Made by a program: the position numbers and the translations under genes | In this document: positions 17,058 through 26,082 of the stretch, piece after piece | Layout of the letters: the number at the start of each line of letters is the position of its first letter | Position numbering within the stretch: position 1 is the stretch's first letter | Assembly (NCBI RefSeq): GCF_903645325.1 | Contig: NZ_CAHJXQ010000002.1 | Coordinates: forward strand, 1 to 64,000 | Source: Microbacterium tenebrionis | GTDB taxonomy: Bacteria; Actinomycetota; Actinomycetes; Actinomycetales; Microbacteriaceae | Direction of reading: 5' to 3' | DNA: 64,000 bases | The notes under the pieces: model-generated | The model's input: the letters and a program-made list of their open reading frames with translations, nothing else | The model's database searches: none | Told to the model about the DNA's origin: nothing

Positions 17058-18197
17058 TCAGTCCGTGATCTCGTCGAGCACCCGTTCGAATTCCGTCCAG
17101 CTCCACGCCCAGTCGTGGGCGACGGCCCGCTCGCGAGCGCGCTCAGCGAGTGCCGCTCGATGCGCCGGGTGGGCGATGAGATCGGTCAGTACGGCAGCGA
17201 GCTGATCGGGATGATCCGGGTCGAACAGGATCCCGGCATCGCCGAGCGCTTCCGGGATCCCGCCGCGGTCGGCCGCCACGACGGCGAGGCCGGTCGCCAT
17301 GCCCTCGCCGATCGTCAGGGGGCAGGGGTCCGGCCAGCGGGACGGGATGACCAGGATGTGCGCGGTCTGCAGCAGTGCGGGCAGCGCGGTGCGCTCGACG
17401 AACGGCTCGAACCTGACGATGCCGGCAACATCGTCCGCGAGGGCGCGGAGCCGCTGTTCGTATGGGGAGAGCGCGGTCGTCGAGTTGAACTCGTGGCTGC
17501 CGACCACGACGAACTCGACGTCGTCCCGTCCGATCAGCCGTGCTGCCTTAAGCAGGACATCCGGTCCCTTCTCGGGGATCGCCCTGCCCAGGAACATCAC
17601 TCGCACCGGCCCCTCGGAGTTCGGGCCGGGGACGAACATGCCGGTGTCGACGCCGTTGCCGACGACGCGCAACCGCTCACGCAGCGATGGCGGCAGATGC
17701 GGAGTCAGCTGGTCGGCCAACGACTCGCTGACCGCCACGATCCTCTCGAAGCCCTCCAGCGCGCGCGACGCCTCGTAGCGCGAGTAGGTGCGGAGGATGT
17801 CGTTGTGCGCATGAAGCACGCCGCGGTGCGCCGTGCGCTTCAGCAGCCTGCCGACCGCCGGCGCGTTGTGCGCGACCACGATCCCCGGCTCCCGATCTTG
17901 CAGCGCGTCGACTGCCGGCTGGAAATAGTGCTGGATGCTGCGGCGTGGGAGACCGAGCAGACCTCGTGCCCCGTCCAGATAGCGTCCGGATGGGGTCGGC
18001 ACGACCGGACGCGGGTACTCGATGACCGGCGCTGAGGTGTAGTACGGCTGATATGTGCCCTCCTGAACGATCACGTGGTTGTGGAAGGGCGACTCGGCCA
18101 TTCCGCCGGCAAGGCCGTGCACCACTGTGGGAACAGCCGAGCCGGTCCGCGGCGAGAAGTGATCGCCGGGCGTGATGATGTGGAAGACGTTCGTCAT
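17058..18197 (-). CDS. Family 4 glycosyltransferase
   Basis: 379 residues from ATG 18197, which overlaps the stop of the upstream membrane-protein gene by four bases. The start TNVFHIITPGDHFSPRTGSAVPTVVHGLAGG, the mid block RVMFLGRAIPEKGPDVLLKAARLIG and the late PSRWPDPCPLTIGEGMATGLAVVAADRGGIPEAL fit GT4 with the acidic pair E-x7-E modified to a GEG form. It is translated from the same transcript as the Wzy/ligase-like protein, suggesting the two act on the same polymer. No transmembrane helix is seen; donor unknown. Confidence 0.85.
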   Translation of the reverse strand: MTNVFHIITPGDHFSPRTGSAVPTVVHGLAGGMAESPFHNHVIVQEGTYQPYYTSAPVIEYPRPVVPTPSGRYLDGARGLLGLPRRSIQHYFQPAVDALQDREPGIVVAHNAPAVGRLLKRTAHRGVLHAHNDILRTYSRYEASRALEGFERIVAVSESLADQLTPHLPPSLRERLRVVGNGVDTGMFVPGPNSEGPVRVMFLGRAIPEKGPDVLLKAARLIGRDDVEFVVVGSHEFNSTTALSPYEQRLRALADDVAGIVRFEPFVERTALPALLQTAHILVIPSRWPDPCPLTIGEGMATGLAVVAADRGGIPEALGDAGILFDPDHPDQLAAVLTDLIAHPAHRAALAERARERAVAHDWAWSWTEFERVLDEITD

Positions 18198-19534
18198 GTG
18201 GCCGCCGGTTCCTTCTCCGACGCGCGATGCGGTGACCAGCGTCGCCTCGGCAGCTCGCGGGTGATCGCCAGCGCCCGGTCGCGCGCTTGCACTCCGTAGC
18301 AGACGCCGGCGATGATCCACAGCAGCGACGCCTGCCCCGCCACCCAGTACAGGTCGAACTGCGCCTGGGTGAAACGGGTGAGCACGACGGCGACGCCGAC
18401 CGTTCCGTACGCGGGATCCATCCGCAGCAGGAACCACAGCGCACCGCCGAACATGGCGAAGAAGCCGAGCAGTCCGACGACGCCGACGGAGGTGAGCACC
18501 TCCAGCTCCGCATTCGGCGGCTGGAAGGCGACGCTGAAGCGGTCGGTATACCACCATCGCAGCCCCACTCCGAATACCGGGGACTGGCTCCAGACATCGA
18601 TGGAGTCCTGGTACCACGTGAGCCGCTGATGCGCCGAGTTGAACCGATTGTCAGAGCTCAACTGGGCGTTGACCTCTGAGACCACGTAGATCACCGCCGG
18701 GATGACCGCCAGCCACACCCACCAGGCCCTCCTGCCGGTCTGCGGACGTGGACGCAGCGCGATGAACAGCACGCCGACGGCCGCTCCGATCAGGGCCTGG
18801 CGTGACTGGGCCGCGAGCATCCCGATGCCGCACAGCGCGAGCACGGTGTATGCCCATCGCCTGCTCCACCCGAGCCACACGGGGCGGGCGAACGCGATCA
18901 CAGCGGCGACGGCGAGCATGCCGCCGATCGTGTTCTTGTGCAACTCGGGCAGATACGCCGGTTCGAAGGCGCCGGTCCGCGCATACGACAGAGCCGCGAC
19001 GACTGCTGCGGCGATTCCGATGGCTGAGCATGCGGCGACGTACACATTCATCGCGAGCTTCGCCTTGCCTTCGCGTCCGATGACGAAGCCCACCAGCATG
19101 CTCCCGAGCACAAGCACCAATTCGTGCGCCCACTCCATGATGTTCGCTGTGTACGGCTGCAGGATCTGCACGGGGAGGGCCGTCGCCAAGTAGATCGCGC
19201 CCGACCACAACAGGGGCTGCATCGGTCTGAGCTCCCTTGCCCTGATCATCAGCAATGACACCCCGGTTGCGAGGATCAGCACGACGTCGCTGACGCTGAG
19301 CGCGCCGCCGACCCGAAGCATCACCAGCGTCGCGGGCACGGCGAGGACGGGGATCGCGGACAGATCGATCGCCGCGATTCCGATCAGGAGGACGGCGATC
19401 GCGGCTCCGACGGCGAAGGTCGAGTTCTGCACGGTGAGCAGTCCGAGTGCCGCGGCCACGGCGATCAGCGCCAGGAGACCGAGAGCGGAGAGCGCGAATC
19501 CGCGCACTCGCTTCATCACTTCGGATGCGCGCAC
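18194..19534 (-). CDS. O-antigen ligase / Wzy-like polysaccharide polymerase, integral membrane
   Basis: 446 residues with roughly ten to twelve predicted transmembrane helices, e.g. GFALSALGLLALIAVAAALG and AIPVLAVPATLVMLRVGG, and a large extracytoplasmic loop before the last helices (SSDNRFNSAHQRLTWYQDSIDVWSQSPVFGVGLRWWY). That loop, with its LTWYQDSIDV and GVG positions, matches the O-Ag-ligase/WaaL superfamily. GTG 19534 is preceded by TAACAT and seven bases, suggesting a leaderless message; ATG 19516 is the alternative start. It could polymerise lipid-linked repeat units or attach the finished chain to a carrier. It is coupled to the GT4 gene downstream. Confidence 0.8.
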   Translation of the reverse strand: MRASEVMKRVRGFALSALGLLALIAVAAALGLLTVQNSTFAVGAAIAVLLIGIAAIDLSAIPVLAVPATLVMLRVGGALSVSDVVLILATGVSLLMIRARELRPMQPLLWSGAIYLATALPVQILQPYTANIMEWAHELVLVLGSMLVGFVIGREGKAKLAMNVYVAACSAIGIAAAVVAALSYARTGAFEPAYLPELHKNTIGGMLAVAAVIAFARPVWLGWSRRWAYTVLALCGIGMLAAQSRQALIGAAVGVLFIALRPRPQTGRRAWWVWLAVIPAVIYVVSEVNAQLSSDNRFNSAHQRLTWYQDSIDVWSQSPVFGVGLRWWYTDRFSVAFQPPNAELEVLTSVGVVGLLGFFAMFGGALWFLLRMDPAYGTVGVAVVLTRFTQAQFDLYWVAGQASLLWIIAGVCYGVQARDRALAITRELPRRRWSPHRASEKEPAAT

Positions 19535-19617
19535 ATCTCACATGTTAGGCCGGAGGAGTATCCTTTGCACGAGCGGCGGGCTCGCCGCCGCTGGGTTGCG
19601 AGAGACAGTTCTGGGGA
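19535..19617. promoter_or_regulatory. Divergent promoter region, with leaderless reverse promoter and CTGGGGA forward leader
   Basis: On the reverse strand TAACAT (19542-19547) lies seven bases before GTG 19534. On the forward strand GAGTATCC (19556-19563) is a weak -10 candidate, and CTGGGGAG (19611-19618) is a copy of the leader motif seen before several EPS genes; it also provides a ribosome site for TTG 19624. Confidence 0.45.
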
Positions 19618-22600
19618 GTGTCGTTGCGCAAGCGGACGAGAGCATGGCTTCTGGGGAGCGTGGCTGCGGCTGCTGTCGTGTCTTCGGCGATGATCGCGGT
19701 GACTCTGGTCGCGCCGGAACCTCATCCAGCGCCGGCGCCCGTACTCGCAGTTCCCCTGGCGACGAGCGAGACCGATGTCTGCGGATTCCCGGGCGCGCTC
19801 GTGAGCAGCATCACCGCCGATCGCCCGCGGGACGCACCGGAGCCCGCATTCGAGACCTGGCCGGTCGATCGCGCCGGAGATGGCGCCGTCGGACAGATCT
19901 ATGTCACCGACGAGGTCCCCGTCGTCGCGCGAGCAGCCGCGACAGGTGCGACCGCGCTGATCTCCTACGACCGTGCCACGGGCGCATATGCGTCTACGAT
20001 CGAAATCGATGTCCGACCGGATCCGATGATGGAGGGCCACGACAACGGTCCGCTGGAGATCGCCTCCGACGGGACGATCTACGCCATCGACTCCTACCAG
20101 GGGCGCCGCGCCGTCGTCTCATTCGATCGCAACGGCGAGCCGCGCGGATCCTTCGACATTCCCGAATCCGATCTGACGACCGGGCACCCGCTCGAGCTGT
20201 CCGGGATGACCTGGCTGCCCGACTACGAGGGGTCACCGGCTCTGGTGGTCAGCGAGGGCGAGTCGTTGCTGCACCTGTTCCGCACCGACGGCGAGGTCCT
20301 CGGAGTCGTCGATGACGCTCCTGCACAGGTCCTGGGACGCGTCGGCAGCAGTTCCGTCGCCGGTGTATCGGGCGGGCAGGAGCTCGCGCAGCTTCGGGTC
20401 ACCGATCTTTCGACCCACGTGGATTCCTTCTTTGCGCCGTTCGCTCCGGCGGAGGAACCGAGCACGCCGTCGCCGCTGCGGCTGCAGTCCCTCGTCACCC
20501 GGTCCGGTGACGAGGGGTTCCTGGCGGCGAGTGCCGAGGGAGTCGAGTGGCTCGATGCCGACGGACTGCGCGTCGGGCGATGGCCGAACGGAGCCGCCGG
20601 ACTTGATATCTGGGAATGGGGCGACCTGGCCGAGGCGGACGGACGCTACTGGGTGCTCGGGAGCGGGGAGGACGGGCCGGCGGTGACCGCGCTCAGCGGC
20701 GATGAGATGCGGGCCGCGCTGGCGCTGCCGACGACGCTGACGGCCGCCGAGGAGGGGAGGCTGACCCGACTCGGGATCGGGATCGGGCTGAGTACCACCG
20801 CACCGTTCAACCACTTCGATGCGGATGCCAGCCCCGTCGTCTCTCTGCGCGCCGAGGACGGTTGGGCCGAACTCGGCGGCTCTGACCTCGTAGCGACGTA
20901 CACGGTGACCGGAGACCCCCTCTCGGCGCGCCCGGTGGTGCAGGAGGCCCGGCTCGCCGCAGCCCCGTCGGGCGGGGGCGAGGTCGTGCTGGAGGTCCCC
21001 ACGCTCCCCGGTGCCTACGAAGTCAGCGCATGGCTGACGCGCGAAGGTGACGAGCAACCGGTCTCCGCGACCTGCCTCCGTTATTCGGTGGGCGCGCCGG
21101 GTCTCGAATTGGATCTGGAGGGACTCAGCCCCGGGGATGATTGGGGCGGCCCGGCACCGTTGCGCGGGGTGGAGCTGGCCTCGCGGCTCGGCACCGGCAG
21201 CCATCGGATCCAGCTGGACTTCGGCGCACTGATCGCGTATCCATCCAGACAGCCGGACCCCTCCGCTGTGAACTGGGCAGCGCTTCCGGGCGCGGAAGGG
21301 GAAGCACCCGAGACCGCGTTCGGCGAGATCGCACGTGCGGCGGCAGCGGCCGAGGAAGCGGACATCGATCTGATCATGCAGGTCGGCCAAGGCGGGGATG
21401 CCGAGCGTGCGGCCGTCGACGCCAGCACCTGGGAGGGATGGGTGGAGGTGCTGGCCGCCGGATTCGCCAGGTACGCTCCGCAGATCACGTCGTGGTCTCC
21501 CTGGAACGAGCCCAACAACACTTTCGGTTCCGGGGCGGAGTACGCCCAGCAGGTCGCCGCGCCGTTCGCACGCGGCGTGCGCCGTGCCGATCCTGCCGCG
21601 AGGGTGATCGAAGGGAATACGCTCGGTTTCGCCGTCGACTGGTGGGCTCAAGCGGTGCCCGCCGGGATATGCAGCAGCGCGGACGCGCTTGCGGTGCATC
21701 CGTACACGGGGTGGAACCGCTCATGGGAGCAGGAGGGCTTCACGCTGTCCGGCGCCGGGTTCGAGCAATTGAGGCACACTCTCGGTGCGGAATGCGGGGA
21801 CCTGCCGATCTGGGACACCGAGTCGGGCTGGACGGCCGATGGTTCGTTCGCGAACTGGGCACAAGCCGCGAACATCGCCCGGAAGCTCCTCTGGTACAAG
21901 AAAGACGACATCGCCGGATGGACGTACTTCTTCACCGAGGGCGGCTGGGGCGAGAGCGGGCTGAGCTGGTCGCTGATCCAGTACCGGTCGTTCGTGAAGC
22001 CGGGCGGGCTCGCGTTCGCCGCCGTCAGCCGACTGCTCGCGGGCTACGAAGCGGCCGCCCCGATGGACACCGGCATCCCGCTGGCTCACGCCATGCACCT
22101 GACCGGCGCCGTCGATCCGGCGGTCGCGATTTGGACCGACGATGCTCGAGTCGACGCTCTGGTCTCGGCCGAGGGCCCGCAGGTGAAAGTCGCCGACCAA
22201 TACGGGGCGGTGACCATCGTCGGGCTCGAGGACGGAGTCGCGAGGATCCCGCTGTCCGGAGCCGTGCAGTTCGTCTCCGCCGTCGACGGGGGAGCGGTGT
22301 CGATATCGCCTGTCGAGGCGTTCGGCGACGATGTTCTGAGCGGGCTCGCGGTCGAGGCGTCCTCGACCCACCCGGACACCGACGCGCAGGTCATCACATC
22401 GGGCACTGTCAACCCGTACATGGCTTGGCGGTCGGGCAGGCTGGAGGGCGGGAGGGTCGACGAGGACCCGTCGGTGACGATCGAGCTCGACCAGCCCAGG
22501 GAGATCGAGCGGATCGCGGTGGCGTCGGGAAGCATCGTGTGCTGCCAGGCAGGGCTTCGTGAATACAGCATCGACGTTCGGGACGAGAACGGGCGGTGGC

Positions 22601-22896
22601 GCACGGTCGCCGACGTATCGGATCAATTCTGGGACCGCGTCGCGCTCATCTCGTTCGACCCGATGGTAGCGACGGCGGTTCGCGTCCGGGTTCCTTGGAC
22701 GACCATCCGGGATATCCGGGTGCTCGATGTGAACTACACCGGTTTCGCCGGCGGTCTGCCTCCTCCCTTCATGGGACTGCAGACCGAGAGCGACTACGTC
22801 GTGGCCATCGCCGCGATACAGGCGTGGGGGCCGGGGATGCCCCGTAGGACGGTCGCTTCGTCGAAGGGGGAGCTGTGGCACGTATCCTCTGGGTGA
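19618..22896 (+). CDS. Secreted multidomain glycoside-hydrolase-like protein (propeller + GH39-like barrel + F5/8 type C domain)
   Basis: 1092 residues from GTG 19618; TTG 19624 is an equally good start because GGGGAG lies six bases before it. An N-terminal signal sequence (RTRAWLLGSVAAAAVVSSAM) is followed by a region rich in repeated blades (about 50-400), then a TIM-barrel-like domain with SWSPWNEPN (Glu631, acid/base) and IWDTESGW (Glu735, nucleophile), as in clan GH-A enzymes such as GH39. The C-terminal 200 residues resemble a discoidin/F5-8C carbohydrate-binding module (VEASSTHPDTDAQ ... YSIDVRDENGRW ... VRVRVPW). It probably trims or remodels the exported polysaccharide. The next GT gene overlaps it by 22 bases. 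Confidence 0.72.
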   Translation: MSLRKRTRAWLLGSVAAAAVVSSAMIAVTLVAPEPHPAPAPVLAVPLATSETDVCGFPGALVSSITADRPRDAPEPAFETWPVDRAGDGAVGQIYVTDEVPVVARAAATGATALISYDRATGAYASTIEIDVRPDPMMEGHDNGPLEIASDGTIYAIDSYQGRRAVVSFDRNGEPRGSFDIPESDLTTGHPLELSGMTWLPDYEGSPALVVSEGESLLHLFRTDGEVLGVVDDAPAQVLGRVGSSSVAGVSGGQELAQLRVTDLSTHVDSFFAPFAPAEEPSTPSPLRLQSLVTRSGDEGFLAASAEGVEWLDADGLRVGRWPNGAAGLDIWEWGDLAEADGRYWVLGSGEDGPAVTALSGDEMRAALALPTTLTAAEEGRLTRLGIGIGLSTTAPFNHFDADASPVVSLRAEDGWAELGGSDLVATYTVTGDPLSARPVVQEARLAAAPSGGGEVVLEVPTLPGAYEVSAWLTREGDEQPVSATCLRYSVGAPGLELDLEGLSPGDDWGGPAPLRGVELASRLGTGSHRIQLDFGALIAYPSRQPDPSAVNWAALPGAEGEAPETAFGEIARAAAAAEEADIDLIMQVGQGGDAERAAVDASTWEGWVEVLAAGFARYAPQITSWSPWNEPNNTFGSGAEYAQQVAAPFARGVRRADPAARVIEGNTLGFAVDWWAQAVPAGICSSADALAVHPYTGWNRSWEQEGFTLSGAGFEQLRHTLGAECGDLPIWDTESGWTADGSFANWAQAANIARKLLWYKKDDIAGWTYFFTEGGWGESGLSWSLIQYRSFVKPGGLAFAAVSRLLAGYEAAAPMDTGIPLAHAMHLTGAVDPAVAIWTDDARVDALVSAEGPQVKVADQYGAVTIVGLEDGVARIPLSGAVQFVSAVDGGAVSISPVEAFGDDVLSGLAVEASSTHPDTDAQVITSGTVNPYMAWRSGRLEGGRVDEDPSVTIELDQPREIERIAVASGSIVCCQAGLREYSIDVRDENGRWRTVADVSDQFWDRVALISFDPMVATAVRVRVPWTTIRDIRVLDVNYTGFAGGLPPPFMGLQTESDYVVAIAAIQAWGPGMPRRTVASSKGELWHVSSG

Positions 22897-23954
22897 GCGT
22901 GGAGACCCCCGACCGCGAAGGCCAGGGGGGGCAGCGCCGGCAGTTCCATCAGATCAACGGACTCGTCGGCCGCGGGCATGAGGTCCAGGTCATCAGTCTG
23001 CATTCGGATCAATCCATTTCCTCGATCGAGACGATCGCACCTATCCGGCGATTCCGCGTGGCCGTGCGCGGCAGGTCCGTCCCGATGCTCGTCGCCCGGA
23101 TGCATCGTGCGATCGTGACCGCAGATGCGGACGCGGTGGTGGTCTCTCACGTGGATTCCCGCTGGATGCTCCCCTCGGGACTTCATGTCGAGCGGCCCGT
23201 CCTTCTCGACGTGCACAACGTGCTCAGCACCTGGTACGACAAGCGCGGGATCGTGGAGCTCCGCGATGATGAGCTGGAGGCAGAGCAGGAGGCATTCGAA
23301 CACGTCACCGCGGTCATGACGTGCTCCGCACTCGAGGCCGAGCGACTGCGCGGATCGCATCCGCAGCTGCGCCTGCCCGTGATAGTCGCGCCGCTGGGTG
23401 TCGATCCGCGGGAGTGGCCCGATGCTCCGCTGGACAGGGAGAATCCGATCGTCGCCGCGTTCGGGAACTGGTCGTGGCATCCCAACAGGCTCGGGCTCGA
23501 GTGGCTGCTCGACCAGGTGTGGCCGTCGGTGCGCGAGCACGTGCCGGACGCGCGGCTGGAGATCGCGGGCACGGGTGCCGATCCGTCTTCTCTCCCGGGG
23601 GTCGCCGTCCTTGGGAGGGTCGATGACCTCGTCTCGCTCACTGCTTCGGCGACCGTGGTCGCCGTCCCGGTGTTCGAAGGGCTCGGCGCTTCGGTGAAAT
23701 TCGCCGAGTCGCTCGCGACGGGGGCGGCGGTAGCCGCGACTCCCGACGGGGCGAACGGAGTCGATTCGCCGCCGTGCCTGGTCTCGGCCGATCCGGGGGA
23801 GTGGGCCGAGTGGATCGTGGCGCGGCTGCGCAACCGCCGCGCTGAGGCGGCACCCGCGGCTGCCCGATCGTATGCGCTCGCCGAGCTGACCTGGGCCCAA
23901 GCAGTGGGGCCGATCGACGCCTGGATCCGCTCGGCCGCCGATCCGCGCGGATAA
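22875..23954 (+). CDS. Family 4 glycosyltransferase
   Basis: 359 residues from GTG 22875 (GGGGGAG five bases upstream), overlapping the end of the hydrolase gene. ILWVSVETPDREGQGGQRRQFHQINGLVGRGHEVQVISL is the GT-B N-terminal half; AFGNWSWHPNRLGLEWLLDQVWP and VPVFEGLGASVKFAESLATGAAVAATPDGANG are the C-terminal half of the GT4 subfamily that uses K/E in place of the second Glu of the E-x7-E pair. It lies immediately upstream of the ABC exporter genes. Probably a cytoplasmic EPS assembly enzyme; donor unknown. Confidence 0.82.
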   Translation: MARILWVSVETPDREGQGGQRRQFHQINGLVGRGHEVQVISLHSDQSISSIETIAPIRRFRVAVRGRSVPMLVARMHRAIVTADADAVVVSHVDSRWMLPSGLHVERPVLLDVHNVLSTWYDKRGIVELRDDELEAEQEAFEHVTAVMTCSALEAERLRGSHPQLRLPVIVAPLGVDPREWPDAPLDRENPIVAAFGNWSWHPNRLGLEWLLDQVWPSVREHVPDARLEIAGTGADPSSLPGVAVLGRVDDLVSLTASATVVAVPVFEGLGASVKFAESLATGAAVAATPDGANGVDSPPCLVSADPGEWAEWIVARLRNRRAEAAPAAARSYALAELTWAQAVGPIDAWIRSAADPRG

Positions 23955-24058
23955 AGCGCGCGTCGAGCGTGTTCTCATGTCCGGCTCTGCTGATAGTATC
24001 CCCACGCGGACATGGGGGCCGTGCACGTCTGGGGAGACAAGCTGGGGGGCATCAGCAC
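23955..24058 (+). promoter_or_regulatory. Promoter and leader of the ABC exporter genes
   Basis: GATAGTATCC (about 23992-24001) contains a -10-like TAGTAT. The leader then carries TCTGGGGAG (24029-24036) and GCTGGGGGG (24041-24049), two copies of the locus-wide CTGGGG motif, before ATG 24059. The ribosome site is probably the second copy. Confidence 0.45.
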
Positions 24059-25267
24059 ATGCGCAATACCGCGATCAGCACGGTGGGTCTGTCGAAAACC
24101 TACCGGATAGCGCAGGGCGGCACCGGACCCACTCGGATCACCGAGGCCGCGCTCCACAGACTCCGCAGCCCGATGTCGCGGACGCGGTACGAGGAGTTCA
24201 ACGCGCTCGAAGACATCACCTTCGACATCCCCTGGGGCGAAGCGGTCGGGATCATCGGCCGCAACGGAGCGGGCAAGAGCACGCTCCTCAAGCTCCTCAC
24301 CCGCGTCACCGCGCCCTCGGCGGGCCTGATCGATCTCGGCGGGCGGGTAGGGTCGCTGCTCGAAGTGGGCACAGGCTTCCACCCCGAACTCACCGGACGT
24401 GAGAACATCTACTTGAACGGCGCGCTGCTGGGCATGAGTCGTTCGGAGATCAAGAAGAGCTTCGATGAGATCGTCGGGTTCTCGGGTGTGGAGAGGTTCC
24501 TCGAGACGCCCGTCAAGCGGTACTCGTCCGGTATGTATGTCCGGCTGGCGTTCTCGGTCGCAGCTCATCTCGAGACAGAGATCCTCGCCATCGACGAGGT
24601 CCTTGCCGTCGGCGACGCCGAGTTCCAGGCGAAGTCCCTGGCCAAGATGCGCGACGTCGCGCGAAGCGGACGCACCGTGCTCTATGTGAGTCACCAGGCG
24701 CATACGGTGACCGCGCTGTGCACCTCGGCGATGTTCCTCGAAAGCGGCCGGCTGTCCTACTTCGGCGACGTCGACACCGCTTTCAGCCGGTATCGCGCCT
24801 CGTTCGCAGCGTTCCAGAAGGAGCAACTCGACGCCGATCGTCGCCCGGGGACCGGGCAGGTCCGCTTCGCGAGAGTCGCCGTGACCGAGCAGACACAGGA
24901 TCCGTCGGACGATACTGTGATCGAGTTCGATCTGGGCGCAGGCCAATCGGTGGGGAAGTACTTCGTGTCGTGCCATGTCAATGACGTGAACGGCAACGTC
25001 GTCGTGCAGTGCGACTCCCGCCTCACAGGGCAGTGGTTCGAGCCCGGCGAGGCACATTCCGGACGCTTGAGGATCAAGGGACTGTGGTTCAAGCCGGGGA
25101 GGTACACGGTTGACATGTACGTGTGCCAGGCCGGGCTCCTCGACATCTGGGAAGGCGCGGAGGCATTCGACGTGCTGCCGTCGTCGCCCTATCCCGAGAT
25201 GACATCGGATGAGGCATTGGAGCACGGCGTCGTGCTCGCCGACTTCGTCTACGAGGAGCGTTCATGA
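24059..25267 (+). CDS. Polysaccharide ABC exporter ATP-binding protein (Wzt-type)
   Basis: 402 residues from ATG 24059. Residues 1-235 form the nucleotide-binding domain: Walker A IGRNGAGKSTLLK, the signature YSSGMYVRLAFSVAA, Walker B EILAIDEVLAVGD and the H-loop YVSHQAH. Residues 260-400 form a C-terminal beta-rich extension (EFDLGAGQSVGKYFVSCHVND ... GRYTVDMYVCQAG) like the Wzt carbohydrate-binding domain that recognises the chain terminus. It pairs with the permease that follows by ATGA overlap. Exports the lipid-linked polymer across the cytoplasmic membrane. Teichoic-acid TagH-type transport is a close alternative. Confidence 0.9.
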   Translation: MRNTAISTVGLSKTYRIAQGGTGPTRITEAALHRLRSPMSRTRYEEFNALEDITFDIPWGEAVGIIGRNGAGKSTLLKLLTRVTAPSAGLIDLGGRVGSLLEVGTGFHPELTGRENIYLNGALLGMSRSEIKKSFDEIVGFSGVERFLETPVKRYSSGMYVRLAFSVAAHLETEILAIDEVLAVGDAEFQAKSLAKMRDVARSGRTVLYVSHQAHTVTALCTSAMFLESGRLSYFGDVDTAFSRYRASFAAFQKEQLDADRRPGTGQVRFARVAVTEQTQDPSDDTVIEFDLGAGQSVGKYFVSCHVNDVNGNVVVQCDSRLTGQWFEPGEAHSGRLRIKGLWFKPGRYTVDMYVCQAGLLDIWEGAEAFDVLPSSPYPEMTSDEALEHGVVLADFVYEERS

Positions 25268-26082
25268 GCCGCACGATCATCCGGCCGCCCAGCAGGCTGC
25301 CGCTTCCCGATCTCGGTGAGCTTTGGCGCGCCCGCGAGGTCTTCTACCGGTTCGGCCAGAGGGATATCCTGCTGCGCTATCGGCAGACCGCGGTCGGCGT
25401 CGCCTGGGTCGTCATCCAGCCGCTCCTGGCGGCGGGGATCTTCAGCCTCGTCTTCGGCGGAATCGCCGGCCTGCCCAGCGACGGCATTCCGTACCTCGTA
25501 TTCAGCTTCGCCGGGCTCCTCGGCTGGAACCTATTCAACGGCGTCATCAGCCGGGCCTCGACTTCCCTGGTCGCCAATCAGGCCTTGGTCTCGAAGGTGT
25601 ACTTTCCGCGGATACTCGTCCCCCTCTCGAGCATCATCTCCGTGCTGCTGGACTTCGCCGTCGCGGTCGTGATGATGATCGTGCTGCTGATCGTGTTCGG
25701 GGTGACGCCCGGCTGGGCGGTACTGCTGACCCCGGTGTGGGTGGTGATCACCTGCCTGTTCGCGAGCGGTATCGCCGTGGCGGCGGCAGCGGGCACTGTG
25801 AAGTACCGCGATATCGCGTATGTCGTCCCCTGGCTTCTGCAGATACTGCTGTACGCATCACCGGTGGCGTACTCGCTCGACGCGGTGCCGGATTCGCTGC
25901 GTTGGCTGGTCGATCTGAATCCGATCGCGTGGCTGCTCGAGGCGTATCGCTGGTCCTTCCTCGGCACCGCGCCGCCGTCAGCATGGCAACTGGTCCTTCT
26001 GCCGATCGCCGGCGTCGTCGTGGCGCTCGCGGGACTGCTCGTGTTCCAGCGCATGGAGCGCGAGTTCGCCGACGTGATCTAG
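25264..26082 (+). CDS. Polysaccharide ABC exporter permease (Wzm-type, ABC-2 family)
   Basis: 272 residues with six predicted transmembrane helices, e.g. YLVFSFAGLLGWNLFNGVIS, VLLDFAVAVVMMIVLLIVFG and LVLLPIAGVVVALAGLLVF. The N-terminal WRAREVFYRFGQRDILLRYRQTAVGVAWVVIQPL is the ABC-2 family amphipathic entry block, and VKYRDIAYVVPWLLQILLYASPVAYSLDAVP is the conserved late loop. Its start overlaps the ATPase stop by four bases, so the two are made as a unit. It converges with the tyrosine phosphatase gene with a four-base stop overlap at 26,079-26,082. Confidence 0.9.
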   Translation: MSRTIIRPPSRLPLPDLGELWRAREVFYRFGQRDILLRYRQTAVGVAWVVIQPLLAAGIFSLVFGGIAGLPSDGIPYLVFSFAGLLGWNLFNGVISRASTSLVANQALVSKVYFPRILVPLSSIISVLLDFAVAVVMMIVLLIVFGVTPGWAVLLTPVWVVITCLFASGIAVAAAAGTVKYRDIAYVVPWLLQILLYASPVAYSLDAVPDSLRWLVDLNPIAWLLEAYRWSFLGTAPPSAWQLVLLPIAGVVVALAGLLVFQRMEREFADVI

